A DNA stretch of 64,000 bases from Ochrobactrum quorumnocens (GTDB taxonomy: Bacteria > Pseudomonadota > Alphaproteobacteria > Rhizobiales > Rhizobiaceae). The stretch is from positions 682,001-746,000 of the forward strand of contig NZ_CP022603.1 in NCBI RefSeq assembly GCF_002278035.1. The letters are read 5' to 3'. Made by a program: the position numbers and the translations under genes. The notes beneath the pieces were generated by a model that searched no databases, was not told the DNA's origin, and was given only the letters and a program-made list of their open reading frames with translations. This document shows, piece after piece, positions 18,178-26,968 of this stretch. Position 1 is the first letter of the stretch. Every line of letters starts with the position of its first letter.

Positions 18178-18300
18178 GTTCAGTCTCACTCCTCCTCCCA
18201 GAGGCTGAACCCGAGCGCGGCACTCCTCCTCCCAGTCGCGCTTTACAGATCAGCCCGCTGCACATTCCTCCTCCCAGTGCAGCGGGCTTTGTTAATTTTT
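18178..18300 (+). ncRNA. Triple-hairpin anti-Shine-Dalgarno sRNA (alpha-r14/NfeR1-like)
   Basis: Three consecutive hairpins each expose the same loop. Hairpin 1 (18178-18210): 10-bp stem from GTTCAGTCTC, loop ACTCCTCCTCCCA. Hairpin 2 (18214-18242): 8-bp stem AGCGCGGC/GTCGCGCT, loop ACTCCTCCTCCCA. Hairpin 3 (18252-18288): 12-bp stem AGCCCGCTGCAC/GTGCAGCGGGCT, loop ATTCCTCCTCCCA, followed by a U-rich tail, so it is also the terminator. Three CUCCUCCC anti-SD loops, ~120 nt and an aSD in the terminator loop match the alpha-r14 family (NfeR1 of Sinorhizobium; trans-acting repressors that pair with ribosome sites). The 3' end lies 25 bp from a group II intron. Confidence 0.85.
18252..18300 (+). 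terminator. Intrinsic terminator of the aSD sRNA
   Basis: Perfect 12-bp stem (18252-18263 with 18277-18288), 13-base loop carrying CCTCCTCCC, and the tail TTGTTAATTTTT. The loop doubles as the third target-pairing site. Confidence 0.9.
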
Positions 18301-18372
18301 AGGCCGATATTCTCGGCGTTCATCGTAGAGTAGGTCACTGATTTGAAGTCATCTCCACAGCAACCTCTCGTC

Positions 18373-18406
18373 AAACCGTGCGTGCAGTTTTCCCGCACAC
18401 GGCTTT
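18373..18406 (-). ncRNA. Group II intron domain V
   Basis: On the minus strand a 34-nt hairpin begins AAAGCCGUGUGCGGG, has a GAAA-type tetraloop and ends CACGCACGGUUU. It carries the catalytic AGC triad and the two-base bulge of domain V. Domain VI follows directly (GGTTGCTG pairing with CAGTGACC) with the branch-point A in CCTACTC. Confidence 0.85.
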
Positions 18407-18429
18407 CCGACTGCCTTCTTCCGGCAGCT

Positions 18430-19767
18430 TTATGACGGCACAGTTCGGGCATACCGGTTGTTCTCTTCTCCCTTGACCACCAAGCCGTTAAGCTTGAATA
18501 GTCCATGGTAGTCGTAGAACCATGACGGCGGATGGTCCCTCCATCCCTTTGTCCGTTTCTTGTGCTTCTTCCTCAGCATGATGCAAAGTGTCCACATCGT
18601 GTAATTAGCGATGCTCTTGAAATGCATTCGAGAATTACCAGTCTTGAAGTAGTTTCCCCATCCTCGCAGAACAGGATTGATCTGGTCTTTGATAAGTAAG
18701 GGCAGATCGCGGTGTTGCCCTGTGCGGACAATTTCCCTGATCTTCTTCTTGACTGATGCCATCGCCTTGGGAGCGGGATAATAATATGTCTTTGCTTCAC
18801 CTGAGCGCTTAGACGGCTGCACCGCAAAGCGGTGGCCGAGGAAGTCGAACGGTTCTTCGCGGACATTGACTATCCGTGTTTTCTGCTCGTTGAGCGTCAG
18901 GCCCAGCCGGTCGAGAACCTTCTTGGCCTCGGACAGGTAGGTTTCTGGCGCTTTTCCGCACAGAATGACAAAATCGTCAGCATATCGCACGATGTGAGCA
19001 TCATGCGCCCTGCTACCGAAAGCCATTTTCTCCCAATATCGGTCCAGCCAGTGCAGATAGAGGTTGGCAAGCAACGGAGAAATGACCCCGCCTTGCGGCG
19101 TTCCGGTCGTTTCCTTGCGCACCTGCATATCTTCCATCACACCGGCGTCGAGCCACATCGAGATCAGTTTCATAACTGACCGATCGATGACCCGCGACCG
19201 CACAGAGATCAGCAGTTTGTCGTGCGGAATCGTATCAAAGTATGATTTCAAATCCGCATCGACGACATGGACGCAACCAAAGTTGATCCATTTGTAGATC
19301 TCCCGCAGGGCATGAAGGGCGCTCTTACGAGGCCGAAACCCATACGAAAAATCCTTGAAGTCCGCCTCGAACAACGGTTCGATGACGATCTTCACTGCTG
19401 CCTGTATGACACGATCTTCTATGACTGGAATGCCAAGCGGACGCTTCGATCCATCGGCCTTCGGGATATAAACCCGTCGAACCGGCTGGGGCCGATAGCG
19501 CTTCGCCTGAAGTTTTCCCTGTATCCCACCGAGGAACCGCTAAAGGCCGATCTTTCCTTCGATCATATCGAAGGTCTGTTTGTCGATGCCAGGGGCACCG
19601 CCATTAGCCTTGACCTGTCTGTAGGCGAGCGCAAGGACATCTTCCCGGCGCACCTTGTCATAGAGCACTCCGAATTTCCGCGTCGGATTCGCCTTGGCTG
19701 CTCGGTATAGTGGCCGTTGCAGTTCTCGCACTTTTTCTAACGGTGTGTTTTGAGCTTTCGCAATCAC
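18430..19767 (-). pseudogene. Group II intron reverse transcriptase/maturase, interrupted by an in-frame TAG
   Basis: Read in one frame from 19767 the product would be 445 codons: N-terminal RT-0/RT-1 region (YRQVKANGGAPGIDKQTFDM), an in-frame TAG at 19540-19542 directly after EGKIGL, then [20 protein letters not shown] in the same frame, RT motifs [20 protein letters not shown] (codon ~220) and [10 protein letters not shown] (codon ~265), and a maturase X/D region ([13 protein letters not shown]). No HNH endonuclease domain follows. No frameshift is needed: the lesion is a single amber codon. Without suppression the maturase is split into 75- and ~320-residue pieces, so mobility is probably lost. 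A sequencing error is possible. Confidence 0.85.
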
Positions 19768-20422
19768 ACAGTGCCTCCTACATCGGCTTCCGTGGCAGAA
19801 GTAGAGGTCCTTCCCTCCGGTCAGGTTTTGTTGCCCTGTCCATCATCAGTACTATGACCTCCTCCGACTCCTTGTCCCTGCATCCGTCCAGATTTCGGTG
19901 CTTGCCTTATACTTTCAGTTACGCAGCAGGTTAAGCTGCGACAGGGGAAGGTCTCCTTGGTTCCGCTCAGTTCTGTGCATACATCCCATCCTCTATACCC
20001 CGAGTTCCAATGCCGGTTTCACTTGGTCAGTTCATCCACCGGCATTCACTGGTCTTCGCCCCCATTCTAAAGGCTCGACGGAACCACCCTACACCGCACT
20101 CTCCCAGTATTGCTGTACGGCTGAAATTGACGAGGCTTATGAAGGTTCACTTTCGTTACGGGCTGTATGCTTGCGGGCACCCACGGTCTGGGTCGGGGGC
20201 TACCTTTGTCCGGCGTCGTTCCCGCGTTTCAGTCACCATCCACACGTACGCCATAGCTACACAGTCAACTAACCTCCTACTGTGGCAGGACTCTCACCTG
20301 CAAGAAACTGAGCAGCTTGATCCAAGCACTCAAAACGGAATTTCGTCGTCCAGCAGCTTCGACTAACCGATAGACGCATTTGTCGTTCGCAGGCTCCGGC
20401 ACGTTATTGTTGCCGGCAGGGA

Positions 20423-21496
20423 GTGGGTTTTCAGCGCCAACTCGATCGCAGTCATCCCGCAGTCGTCGCTGATCTTATACATCCTGAAAGGCCTACTGGA
20501 GTGATCGGCCTGATTGTCGCTGCACTCGCCCGCAGAATAGCGTTGGGACACTCGCCGTTTACAGTGCTAAGTTGCGATAACCTATCTCATAATGGCCAGA
20601 AACTGCACAACGCAACGCTGACTTTTGCGCGGGAAGCTCATGGAGAGCAGCTTTCCAGTTGGATAGAAAGCACTGTCAGATTTCCATCATCCATGGTGGA
20701 TCGCATCACTCCAGCATCAAATGCCGCTACTACCAGACTTGCAGCAGCACTGACAGGACGAGAAGATCAAGCAGCGGTCGAAACCGAACCGTTCACTCAA
20801 TGGGTCATGGAGGATCAATTCTGCGCCGGACGACCAGAATGGGAATGCGCAGGCGCCTTGTTTGTCAATGACGTTACTCCGTATGAACGCATGAAACTTC
20901 GGATGCTGAATGGAGGACATTCCATGCTGGCTTATAGTGGGCAGTTGTCAGGCAAAACATTTGTACGCGATGTCATGGCGGACCCTGATCATGCTGCCCT
21001 CGTTCGGCGTCATCTTGCTGCAGCTGCGGCAACTGTGAAGGGCTTAGCTATTGATCTCGATGGCTATGCATCTGCCTTGGCCGAACGATTTTCGAATCCA
21101 GCGATTGAGCATGCTACAGCGCAGATCGCAATGGATGGCACCCAAAAGCTTCCTCAACGCATAACAGCATCAGCTTTAGAGACCATTGCTGCTGGTGGAT
21201 CGGTACGTCCCTTTGCGTTTGCGTTGGCGGCTTGGCTTGCTTTTCTCGTTCAAAAGGATCACGACGACCGGCCTCTACCGCTGAACGACCCAAAAACCAC
21301 AGAGCTTCAGGCTGCACTAAAAGACGCCGAAACACCGGGCGATATAATTCATGCGGTGGCCGGTGTTTGCCCTGGCATCCTTCCAGCCGCTTTGACCGAT
21401 GGTGCTTTCGGCTCTGCACTCCACGCTATGCTGACTGACATTCTTTCCAATGGAATGAACTCCGTTATCCATCGCGAAGCCGAACAATATAGCTGA
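20423..21496 (+). pseudogene. Mannitol dehydrogenase/fructuronate reductase family, N-terminally truncated
   Basis: About 357 codons remain of a polyol dehydrogenase normally near 480-490 residues. The preserved part starts in the late Rossmann domain (LDRSHPAVVADL, then TVLSCDNLSHNGQKL) and includes the whole C-terminal domain with the catalytic Lys-Asn-His set in KLRMLNGGHSMLAYSG (K-x4-N-x2-H). The N-terminal NAD-binding glycine motif is missing; the bases before 20423 do not encode it in any frame. No proper ribosome site precedes the first GTG. The loss lies on the intron side, although the intron seems to sit ~90 bp further left, so an older rearrangement probably removed it. Confidence 0.82.
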
Positions 21497-21539
21497 TCAT
21501 TGTGACAGGGTCTCGTGCGACCATACTTACTCACTTGAT

Positions 21540-21565
21540 CCGGCTGAGCGTGGCGCATCAGCCGG
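21540..21565. terminator. Hairpin between convergent genes
   Basis: CCGGCTGA and TCAGCCGG form an 8-bp stem with a 10-base loop between the mannitol dehydrogenase remnant and the serine hydrolase; TTCTGTCT follows on the plus strand. Confidence 0.5.
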
Positions 21566-21572
21566 TTCTGTC

Positions 21573-22955
21573 TCAAGGTGCGGGCTTTTGCATCAGATAA
21601 TCTGCTATCGCCTGATAGGCTGGTAGCGATGTTGGATCATTATACGCGTTGCCCGCCTGTGGATGCGAGGCAAAACGAGCAATCACCATTTCGGCTTGGG
21701 GATCAATATAGAGTGCCTGCCCATGCACTCCGCGCGCCATAAAAGCCCCATCCGCATTATGGGAAACCCACCACATGCCGCGATAGCTCCAACCTGACAG
21801 CAGCTTGTATCCAGCTTTTTCAAATGCCTTCTTATCGCCGCCGCCCTTGATGCTTGCAATAGCAGCAGCAGGTATAAGACGCTCGCCGTTGATCACACCA
21901 TCATTGAGCAAGAGCTGTCCCAAACGAGCCATATCGCGTAACCCGACGTTGAAACCACCGCCAGCAAAAGGAGTGCCGATTGAATCGACCGTATAATATG
22001 CATCCTGCTCAGTGGCCAATTTGCTCCATATGCGTTCTGACAATAGGGTTGCTACAGATTTCCCGGTAACACGCGCGATAATCCAGCCAAGCGCGTCAGA
22101 ATTAATCGTCCGATAGCCAAACGTCTCTCCGTGCTCGCCCTGCTTACGGACAGTCTTCAAATAGTCGAAATAGGTACGCGGTCCGGTGTAATTATCAGGC
22201 TTCGGCAAAGGATTGCCAGCTGCAGAATATATCCAGACATCGGCGTTCGGATCGCTATAATCTTCGCTGTAATCCAGACCCGTGGTCATATCCAGGACTT
22301 GCCGGACAGTCGCATCTCCGAATGCACTTTTTGCAAGCTCTGGCACAAGGCTGCTAACTTCGGCTGTTTCGTCGAGCGTCCCATCTGCGACCAACATCTC
22401 ACTCAGCAAACCAGTAATCGATTTGGTTACGGACATGGCTCCATGCTGGCCCGCAACATCCAGACATCCCGAATAACGCTCATACACTACTACTCTTTTA
22501 TGTAGAACAACGATCCCATCGGTGTAATTCGCATCAAATGACTGCGCCCATGTCATTGTTTTATCACTGCCCAAAGGGCTGAAAGTCACCGCATCAATCG
22601 CTGGATCAGGTTGTTGCGCCAATCGAGCAGGCGAGCTGATGCCACGGCTCACATTTACTGTCGGCATTAACTGACGAAAGTGGCAGACGGTCCAACGCAA
22701 TTTCGGGAAACTGAAGTAATCAGGATCGGAAAAGCGGATAATTTTATCCTCTGAAGGAGGCGATCCTTCCATCCAGCCAAGTACACGGGGATCAGAAGTT
22801 TTAGCTGACATAGCATCTGTCTCCTGTGACCAGGCCATCTGAGAAAAACCGGCCAGCATTCCCGCAGCCAAAAGTAGGACTTGTGAGGCACGTTTGACCA
22901 CCGATCGGCCCATATTATTTGAAAGGCACCGCGAACTAGTAGTTGACGACAACAT
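21573..22955 (-). CDS. Serine hydrolase of the beta-lactamase/6-aminohexanoate-dimer hydrolase family
   Basis: 460 residues. The class C beta-lactamase fold is shown by the SxxK nucleophile in MSVTKSITGLL (about residue 185), a Tyr motif in DYSEDY/TYFDY, and a late GGG-like segment. Similar to NylB-type amide hydrolases and EstB esterases. An N-terminal hydrophobic stretch (VLLLAAGMLAGFSQMAWSQ) suggests export to the periplasm. The ATG at 22955 is chosen because GGAGG lies 8 bases upstream; it overlaps the last codons of the upstream porin pseudogene, implying past translational coupling. Substrate unknown. Confidence 0.82.
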   Translation of the reverse strand: MLSSTTSSRCLSNNMGRSVVKRASQVLLLAAGMLAGFSQMAWSQETDAMSAKTSDPRVLGWMEGSPPSEDKIIRFSDPDYFSFPKLRWTVCHFRQLMPTVNVSRGISSPARLAQQPDPAIDAVTFSPLGSDKTMTWAQSFDANYTDGIVVLHKRVVVYERYSGCLDVAGQHGAMSVTKSITGLLSEMLVADGTLDETAEVSSLVPELAKSAFGDATVRQVLDMTTGLDYSEDYSDPNADVWIYSAAGNPLPKPDNYTGPRTYFDYLKTVRKQGEHGETFGYRTINSDALGWIIARVTGKSVATLLSERIWSKLATEQDAYYTVDSIGTPFAGGGFNVGLRDMARLGQLLLNDGVINGERLIPAAAIASIKGGGDKKAFEKAGYKLLSGWSYRGMWWVSHNADGAFMARGVHGQALYIDPQAEMVIARFASHPQAGNAYNDPTSLPAYQAIADYLMQKPAP

Positions 22956-23940
22956 TTGCAAATCCTCCAGTCCAAATTGGTGCTTTAGCATCGATCATTG
23001 AATCAATGCCTGCGCCGGGAAATGACGCACGAACCCCAACCGTAAGATAAGTGTTGGCATTAATGGTACGATTATATTCCAGAAACACATCATCTGACAG
23101 ATGATAGCTACTTACCGGCGATAGAGTTCGGCACACCGTCATTTGTTTCAACGCGCGTACCTTGTCCGAACTGGATCGGACTATGCAGCTGGTTGGCGCG
23201 TTATATGAGAATAGCGCAGGGTAAAAGCATCCTGTTTGGTCGGCGTCACCCGCAAGCTGACCAAAAACGCATTCACATTGGAGTTGATAAAAACCATCGA
23301 CGATTTTGACCCGATCGACCATGAGCTGGGATTACCCTCATAGAACAATGGATCAAACCGCTCCAGTTTTTCTGTATCAGGATTATCGCCGAAAAAAGTC
23401 TGATATGCGAATGCCAAAGCGGGCGACCATGGCAGATCAGTGAAATTATAACCGACATAAACGCGACCCGCCCAAGCGGACAGATTGATCTGGTCGTTCC
23501 ATTCGTATGCAAACTCGCCACCGGCAAATCAGGTTATCAAATGTGTTGGGCAACGGCTTGCCAATCGCGTAAGCATTGATAAAGTTTAGCCCATCACGGC
23601 CATCGGGCAGAATTTCTGGCGCCCCAATTCCATTGGGAGCAGCTTTGGTGTATAGGGAGTTTGAGTGCAGAACATGTCCGTATGTGATGCCAGCAAAACT
23701 GCCTTGTTACCAATTGTAACGCAGCTCCGAGCCGACAAGCTGCGTATTGCTGCTGCTACTCGGTAATTCATTCGGCTGCAGATAAAACGCAGTTACATCG
23801 ACATCGTCATAACTGAATTTACCTATAGCGGCTGACTTCCACGCCTTACGTGGACCGAATTTCAATGCGCCACGTTCAAAACCACTATTGCCACCATTGG
23901 CGATCAACAGTAAGCGGTGTCCCGTCCGCACCTTGACCAC
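22936..23940 (-). pseudogene. Alginate-export-type outer-membrane porin, degraded
   Basis: Pieces of one outer-membrane beta-barrel protein are spread over all three minus-strand frames: [20 protein letters not shown] and LVGSELRYNW (first frame, then a stop near 23707), FAGITYGHVLHSNSLYTKAA, FAYEWNDQINLSAWAGRVYV, ALAFAYQTFFGDNPDTEKLE with RFDPLFYEGNPSSW, and finally LEYNRTINANTYLTVGVRAS. The RFDPLFY block is typical of the alginate_exp family (PF13372). At least three frameshifts and a missing N-terminus make it non-functional. It ends at the start of the hydrolase gene; its 5' end is cut where GC-rich sequence begins near 23940. Confidence 0.8.
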
Positions 23941-24150
23941 AGCGTCTTATGTGATGTTGGGGAGTTCAGAGCGAGATATGATTGCAAAAGCGGTCCGCGT
24001 GAGCTAGTTAAGCTCACCCACAAGGACCCGGTGAAACTCCGGGTGGCTCTTCTGGCCGCCGATCCGCCAGACAACACAGCAACGCAACCTATTCCGATTT
24101 CGAGGACCGAGTTTCGCTCGGCTCGTTGCATCAACTGTGAAAAATCATCA

Positions 24151-25638
24151 ATGCGAACTCTTTCAAAATACCGTCAGGAGTGGTTCTCCAACATCCGTGG
24201 CGACGTGCTCTCGGGCATCGTCGTGGCGCTCGCCCTCATCCCCGAAGCCATCGGGTTCTCCGTCATCGCGGGCGTCGATCCCAAGGTCGGCCTTTACGCG
24301 TCCTTCGCCATCGCCTGCGTCGCAGCCTTCGTCGGCGGCCGACCGGGCATGATCTCCGCCGCCACGGCCGCGACCGCCGTTGTCATGATCTCGTTGGTCA
24401 AGGAGCACGGTCTTCAGTATCTGTTCGCCGCCACCATCTTGATGGGCGTCATCCAGATCGTCGCGGGATGGTTGAGGCTCGGCCGCGTGATGCGCTTCGT
24501 CTCACGGTCGGTCATCACAGGCTTCGTCAACGCACTTGCGATCCTGATCTTCATGGCCCAGTTGCCTGAACTTATTGGCGTCCCGACGCTCACCTACGTG
24601 ATGATCGCGGGCGGTCTCGCCATCATCTACCTCTTTCCATACGTGACCAAGGCGATCCCATCGCCGCTCGTGGCCATCGCGGTCCTCACGGCCATGGCAT
24701 GGTGGTTTGGCATGGACCTACGCACCGTCGGCGACCTCGGCGAACTTCCGTCTTCGATCCCATTCCTGATGCTTCCGCAGGTTCCTTTGACCTGGGAGAC
24801 GCTGCAGATCATCTTCCCATACTCAGTGACGCTCGCTGCCGTCGGCCTGCTGGAATCGCTGCTGACAGCGCAGATCGTCGATGATATGACTGACACGCCC
24901 AGCAACAAGAGTCAGGAATGCGTTGGTCAGGGCGCGGGCAACATCGCCTCGGCGCTGATCGGCGGTATGGGCGGCTGCGCGATGATCGGCCAATCGATGA
25001 TCAACGTATCCTCGGGCGGCCGTGGACGGCTGTCCACCTTCGTCGCCGGAGCATTCCTGCTCTTCCTCATCGTCGTCCTCAACGATCTCGTGCGCATCAT
25101 CCCTATGGCGGCGCTGGTCTCAGTCATGATCATGGTCTCCATTGGCACTTTCTCCTGGCGGTCGATCCTCGACCTGAGACGCCATCCGCTTCCTTCCTCC
25201 GTGGTTATGCTGGCGACGGTCATCACCGTCGTCGCAACGCATGATTTGGCAAAGGGCGTGATCGTTGGCGTCCTGCTGTCCGGCATCTTTTTTGCTGGCA
25301 AGGTAGCGCGACTGTTCATGGTCACGCGCCTGGAGGACGCCGAACAAAACAGTGTCACCTATATCGTCGAGGGTCAGGTCTTTTTTGCGTCGGCGGAAGC
25401 CTTCATCCATGCGTTCGACTTCACGGATAAGGGGAAGCGGATCATCATCGATCTCACGAAGGCCCATCTCTGGGACATCACCGCAATTGGCGCGTTGGAC
25501 AAGATCGTATTGAAGTTCCGTCAGGCAGGCGACGAGGTCGAGGTCCTCGGCTTCAACGAGGCGAGTGCTGACATGATTGACCGCTTCGCGCTGCACGACA
25601 AGGATGAGCGGCTTGCGGCAAGCGTCTCACTGCACTGA
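24151..25638 (+). CDS. SulP-family inorganic anion transporter with STAS domain
   Basis: 495 residues from ATG at 24151. Sulphate permease (SLC26/SulP) core: [20 protein letters not shown] (residues ~15-35), [18 protein letters not shown], around ten or more membrane segments, and [18 protein letters not shown] conserved region (here [14 protein letters not shown]). A C-terminal STAS domain (about residues 405-490) has [20 protein letters not shown]. The substrate could be sulphate, bicarbonate or a dicarboxylate. The gene is visibly more GC-rich (GC-ending codons such as ATC, GTC, CTC dominate) than the genes on both sides, a sign of recent transfer. An IS66 tail lies just after it. Confidence 0.9.
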   Translation: MRTLSKYRQEWFSNIRGDVLSGIVVALALIPEAIGFSVIAGVDPKVGLYASFAIACVAAFVGGRPGMISAATAATAVVMISLVKEHGLQYLFAATILMGVIQIVAGWLRLGRVMRFVSRSVITGFVNALAILIFMAQLPELIGVPTLTYVMIAGGLAIIYLFPYVTKAIPSPLVAIAVLTAMAWWFGMDLRTVGDLGELPSSIPFLMLPQVPLTWETLQIIFPYSVTLAAVGLLESLLTAQIVDDMTDTPSNKSQECVGQGAGNIASALIGGMGGCAMIGQSMINVSSGGRGRLSTFVAGAFLLFLIVVLNDLVRIIPMAALVSVMIMVSIGTFSWRSILDLRRHPLPSSVVMLATVITVVATHDLAKGVIVGVLLSGIFFAGKVARLFMVTRLEDAEQNSVTYIVEGQVFFASAEAFIHAFDFTDKGKRIIIDLTKAHLWDITAIGALDKIVLKFRQAGDEVEVLGFNEASADMIDRFALHDKDERLAASVSLH

Positions 25639-25644
25639 ACAACG

Positions 25645-25670
25645 TGGCTGCGTACATTCGTGCGCAGCCA
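25645..25670 (+). terminator. Hairpin after the SulP gene
   Basis: TGGCTGCG and CGCAGCCA form a perfect 8-bp stem with a 10-base loop seven bases after the stop. No T-run follows, so termination may be Rho-assisted. Confidence 0.45.
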
Positions 25671-25679
25671 TCTGGCCCG

Positions 25680-25766
25680 CTACTGTTGTCTCTTGGTGTG
25701 CTCTATAATCGAGTGATTCCAAGGTAAAAGCTCAGCGATACGGCTCTGCTGGTGGCCATTCACAAT
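25680..25766 (-). pseudogene. IS66 transposase (TnpC), C-terminal remnant
   Basis: On the minus strand the bases read IVNGHQQSRIAELLPWNHSI and then six more residues before TAG at 25682-25680. NGH-x-QSRI-x-ELLPWN is the nearly invariant C-terminus of IS66-family TnpC. The upstream part is absent because the IS3 element begins exactly at 25767; the sequence beyond that element (26998 on) does not continue the TnpC frame recognisably, so a deletion accompanied or followed insertion. Confidence 0.8.
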
Positions 25767-25799
25767 TGGACTTGTCGCTGTTTGATTCCGCCTCCTTAA
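25767..25799 (+). repeat. Left inverted repeat of the IS3-family element
   Basis: Starts TGGACTTGTC and ends TTCCGCCTCCTTAA; matches the right end in all but a few central positions. Confidence 0.88.
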
Positions 25800-25829
25800 A
25801 TAGACTATTGGTCATTAAGGAGAAGATTT

Positions 25830-26105
25830 ATGGCAGCCTTACATACTGACGATTTCAGACGTGAAGCAGTTCGCATTGCCCTCACAAGCGGGCTTACTCG
25901 CCGCCAGGTAGCAACCGATTTAGGCGTTGGTCTTTCTACTCTATCCAAATGGATACAGCGCTCTCGCCCCGCGGATATGCCTCCAGCTAACGATATCGAT
26001 TTGGCGAAAGAAAATGAACGCTTGCGTAAAGAGAACCGCCTACTTTTGGAGGAGAGGGAGGTATTAAAAAAGGCAACCGTGTTCTTTGCGAACCAAAGCA
26101 AGTGA
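25830..26105 (+). CDS. IS3-family transposase OrfA
   Basis: 91 residues: N-terminal helix-turn-helix (DDFRREAVRIALTSGLTRRQ then VATDLGVGLSTLSKWIQ) and a leucine-zipper (LAKENERLRKENRLLLEERE). Near its end is the slippery heptamer A-AAA-AAG (26066-26072), in the correct phase for a -1 shift; the -1 frame is open into orfB, so an OrfAB fusion transposase is expected. OrfA alone terminates at TGA overlapping the orfB GTG. Confidence 0.9.
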   Translation: MAALHTDDFRREAVRIALTSGLTRRQVATDLGVGLSTLSKWIQRSRPADMPPANDIDLAKENERLRKENRLLLEEREVLKKATVFFANQSK

Positions 26106-26968
26106 GGTTTGCTTTCGTGGAAGAACACCATACTCAGTTTTCAGTCCACCGGCTGTGCCAAATTATGGACGTTACATCACGCGGTTATCGTGCCTGGCGC
26201 AGACGGCCATTAAGCAAGCGGCAAAGACAGGATATGGTGCTTCTCGCGCATATTCGAGAGCAATATCATCTTAGCCTTAAATCTTATGGTCGTCCCCGCA
26301 TGACGCAAGAACTACAGGATATTGGATTATCTGTCGGGCACCGCCGCGTTGGGCGTTTGATGCGCCAAAACAACATTTATGCGGTTAGAACCCGCAAGCA
26401 TAAGGTGACAACTGACAGCAACCATACTTTTAATATAGCACCGAACTTGCTGGATCAGGATTTCTCAGCTGACAAACCTAATCAGAAATGGGCGGGTGAT
26501 ATCAGTTACTTATGGATACGCGAAGGATGGCTATATCTGGCTGCCATAATCGATCTTCATTCACGGCGCGTTGTGGGTTGGGCTGTCAGCGATCGTTTGA
26601 AACAAGATCTTGCATTACAGGCATTGAATAGAGCCATTGCTTTGCGCAATCCAAAGCCTGGCTGCATTCATCATACAGACCGAGGCAGTCAATACTGTGC
26701 TCATGACTATCAAAAGCGGCTGAGGCAGCTCAAATTCCAAGCCTCAATGAGTGGAAAGGGAAACTGCTGGGATAATGCTGTGTCAGAAACATTCTTCAAA
26801 ACACTGAAGGCGGAGCTGATTTGGCGACATGCCTGGCAAACACGTCAACAGCTGACAGATGCGCTTTTCAAATACATCAACGGATTTTACAACATACGCA
26901 GAAGGCATTCGACACTCGGAGGAATATCGCCCGCTCAATTCGAACAAATAACCGCCGAAAAAAGTTAA
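26102..26968 (+). CDS. IS3-family transposase OrfB (DDE integrase)
   Basis: 288 residues with a N-terminal HTH_21 segment (YGRPRMTQELQDIGLSVGHR) and an rve integrase core. The catalytic residues are D in WAGDISYLW, D in HHTDRGSQYCA and E in NAVSETFFKTLKAEL, with the DD(35)E spacing region intact. The frame is open upstream in the -1 phase relative to OrfA, so the active form is likely the frameshifted OrfAB. The stop codon lies within the right inverted repeat. Confidence 0.93.
   Translation: MRFAFVEEHHTQFSVHRLCQIMDVTSRGYRAWRRRPLSKRQRQDMVLLAHIREQYHLSLKSYGRPRMTQELQDIGLSVGHRRVGRLMRQNNIYAVRTRKHKVTTDSNHTFNIAPNLLDQDFSADKPNQKWAGDISYLWIREGWLYLAAIIDLHSRRVVGWAVSDRLKQDLALQALNRAIALRNPKPGCIHHTDRGSQYCAHDYQKRLRQLKFQASMSGKGNCWDNAVSETFFKTLKAELIWRHAWQTRQQLTDALFKYINGFYNIRRRHSTLGGISPAQFEQITAEKS

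Larger units (their letters stand above)
18325..20329 (-). mobile_element. Group II intron, minus strand (boundaries predicted)
   Basis: About 2.0 kb. The minus strand carries, in order, a structured 5' region beginning near 20329 (GTGCTTGG, near the GUGYG consensus), a reverse transcriptase/maturase gene (19767-18430), a 34-nt domain V (18406-18373) and a domain VI helix with a bulged A seven bases from the 3' end TACTCTAC at 18325. The 3' boundary is well supported; the 5' boundary is approximate. The maturase lacks an endonuclease domain and contains an internal stop. The first flanking bases on the right (20330 on) are not clearly coding. Confidence 0.8.

Noticed and set aside
18430..19767. 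Frameshift in the intron maturase
   Set aside because: Translation shows the two parts are in the same frame; the break is a TAG codon, not a shift.
18325..20329. Class C group II intron that targeted the sRNA terminator
   Set aside because: Class C introns insert downstream of a terminator on their own strand; here the intron RNA is on the opposite strand, with the terminator on its 3' exon side. The closeness may be chance.
23941..24150. Continuous plus-strand frame leading into the SulP start
   Set aside because: The frame is open by chance in GC-rich DNA; the SulP family begins at the ATG at 24151 and the preceding residues are not membrane-protein-like. It is probably part of the imported segment, of unknown origin.
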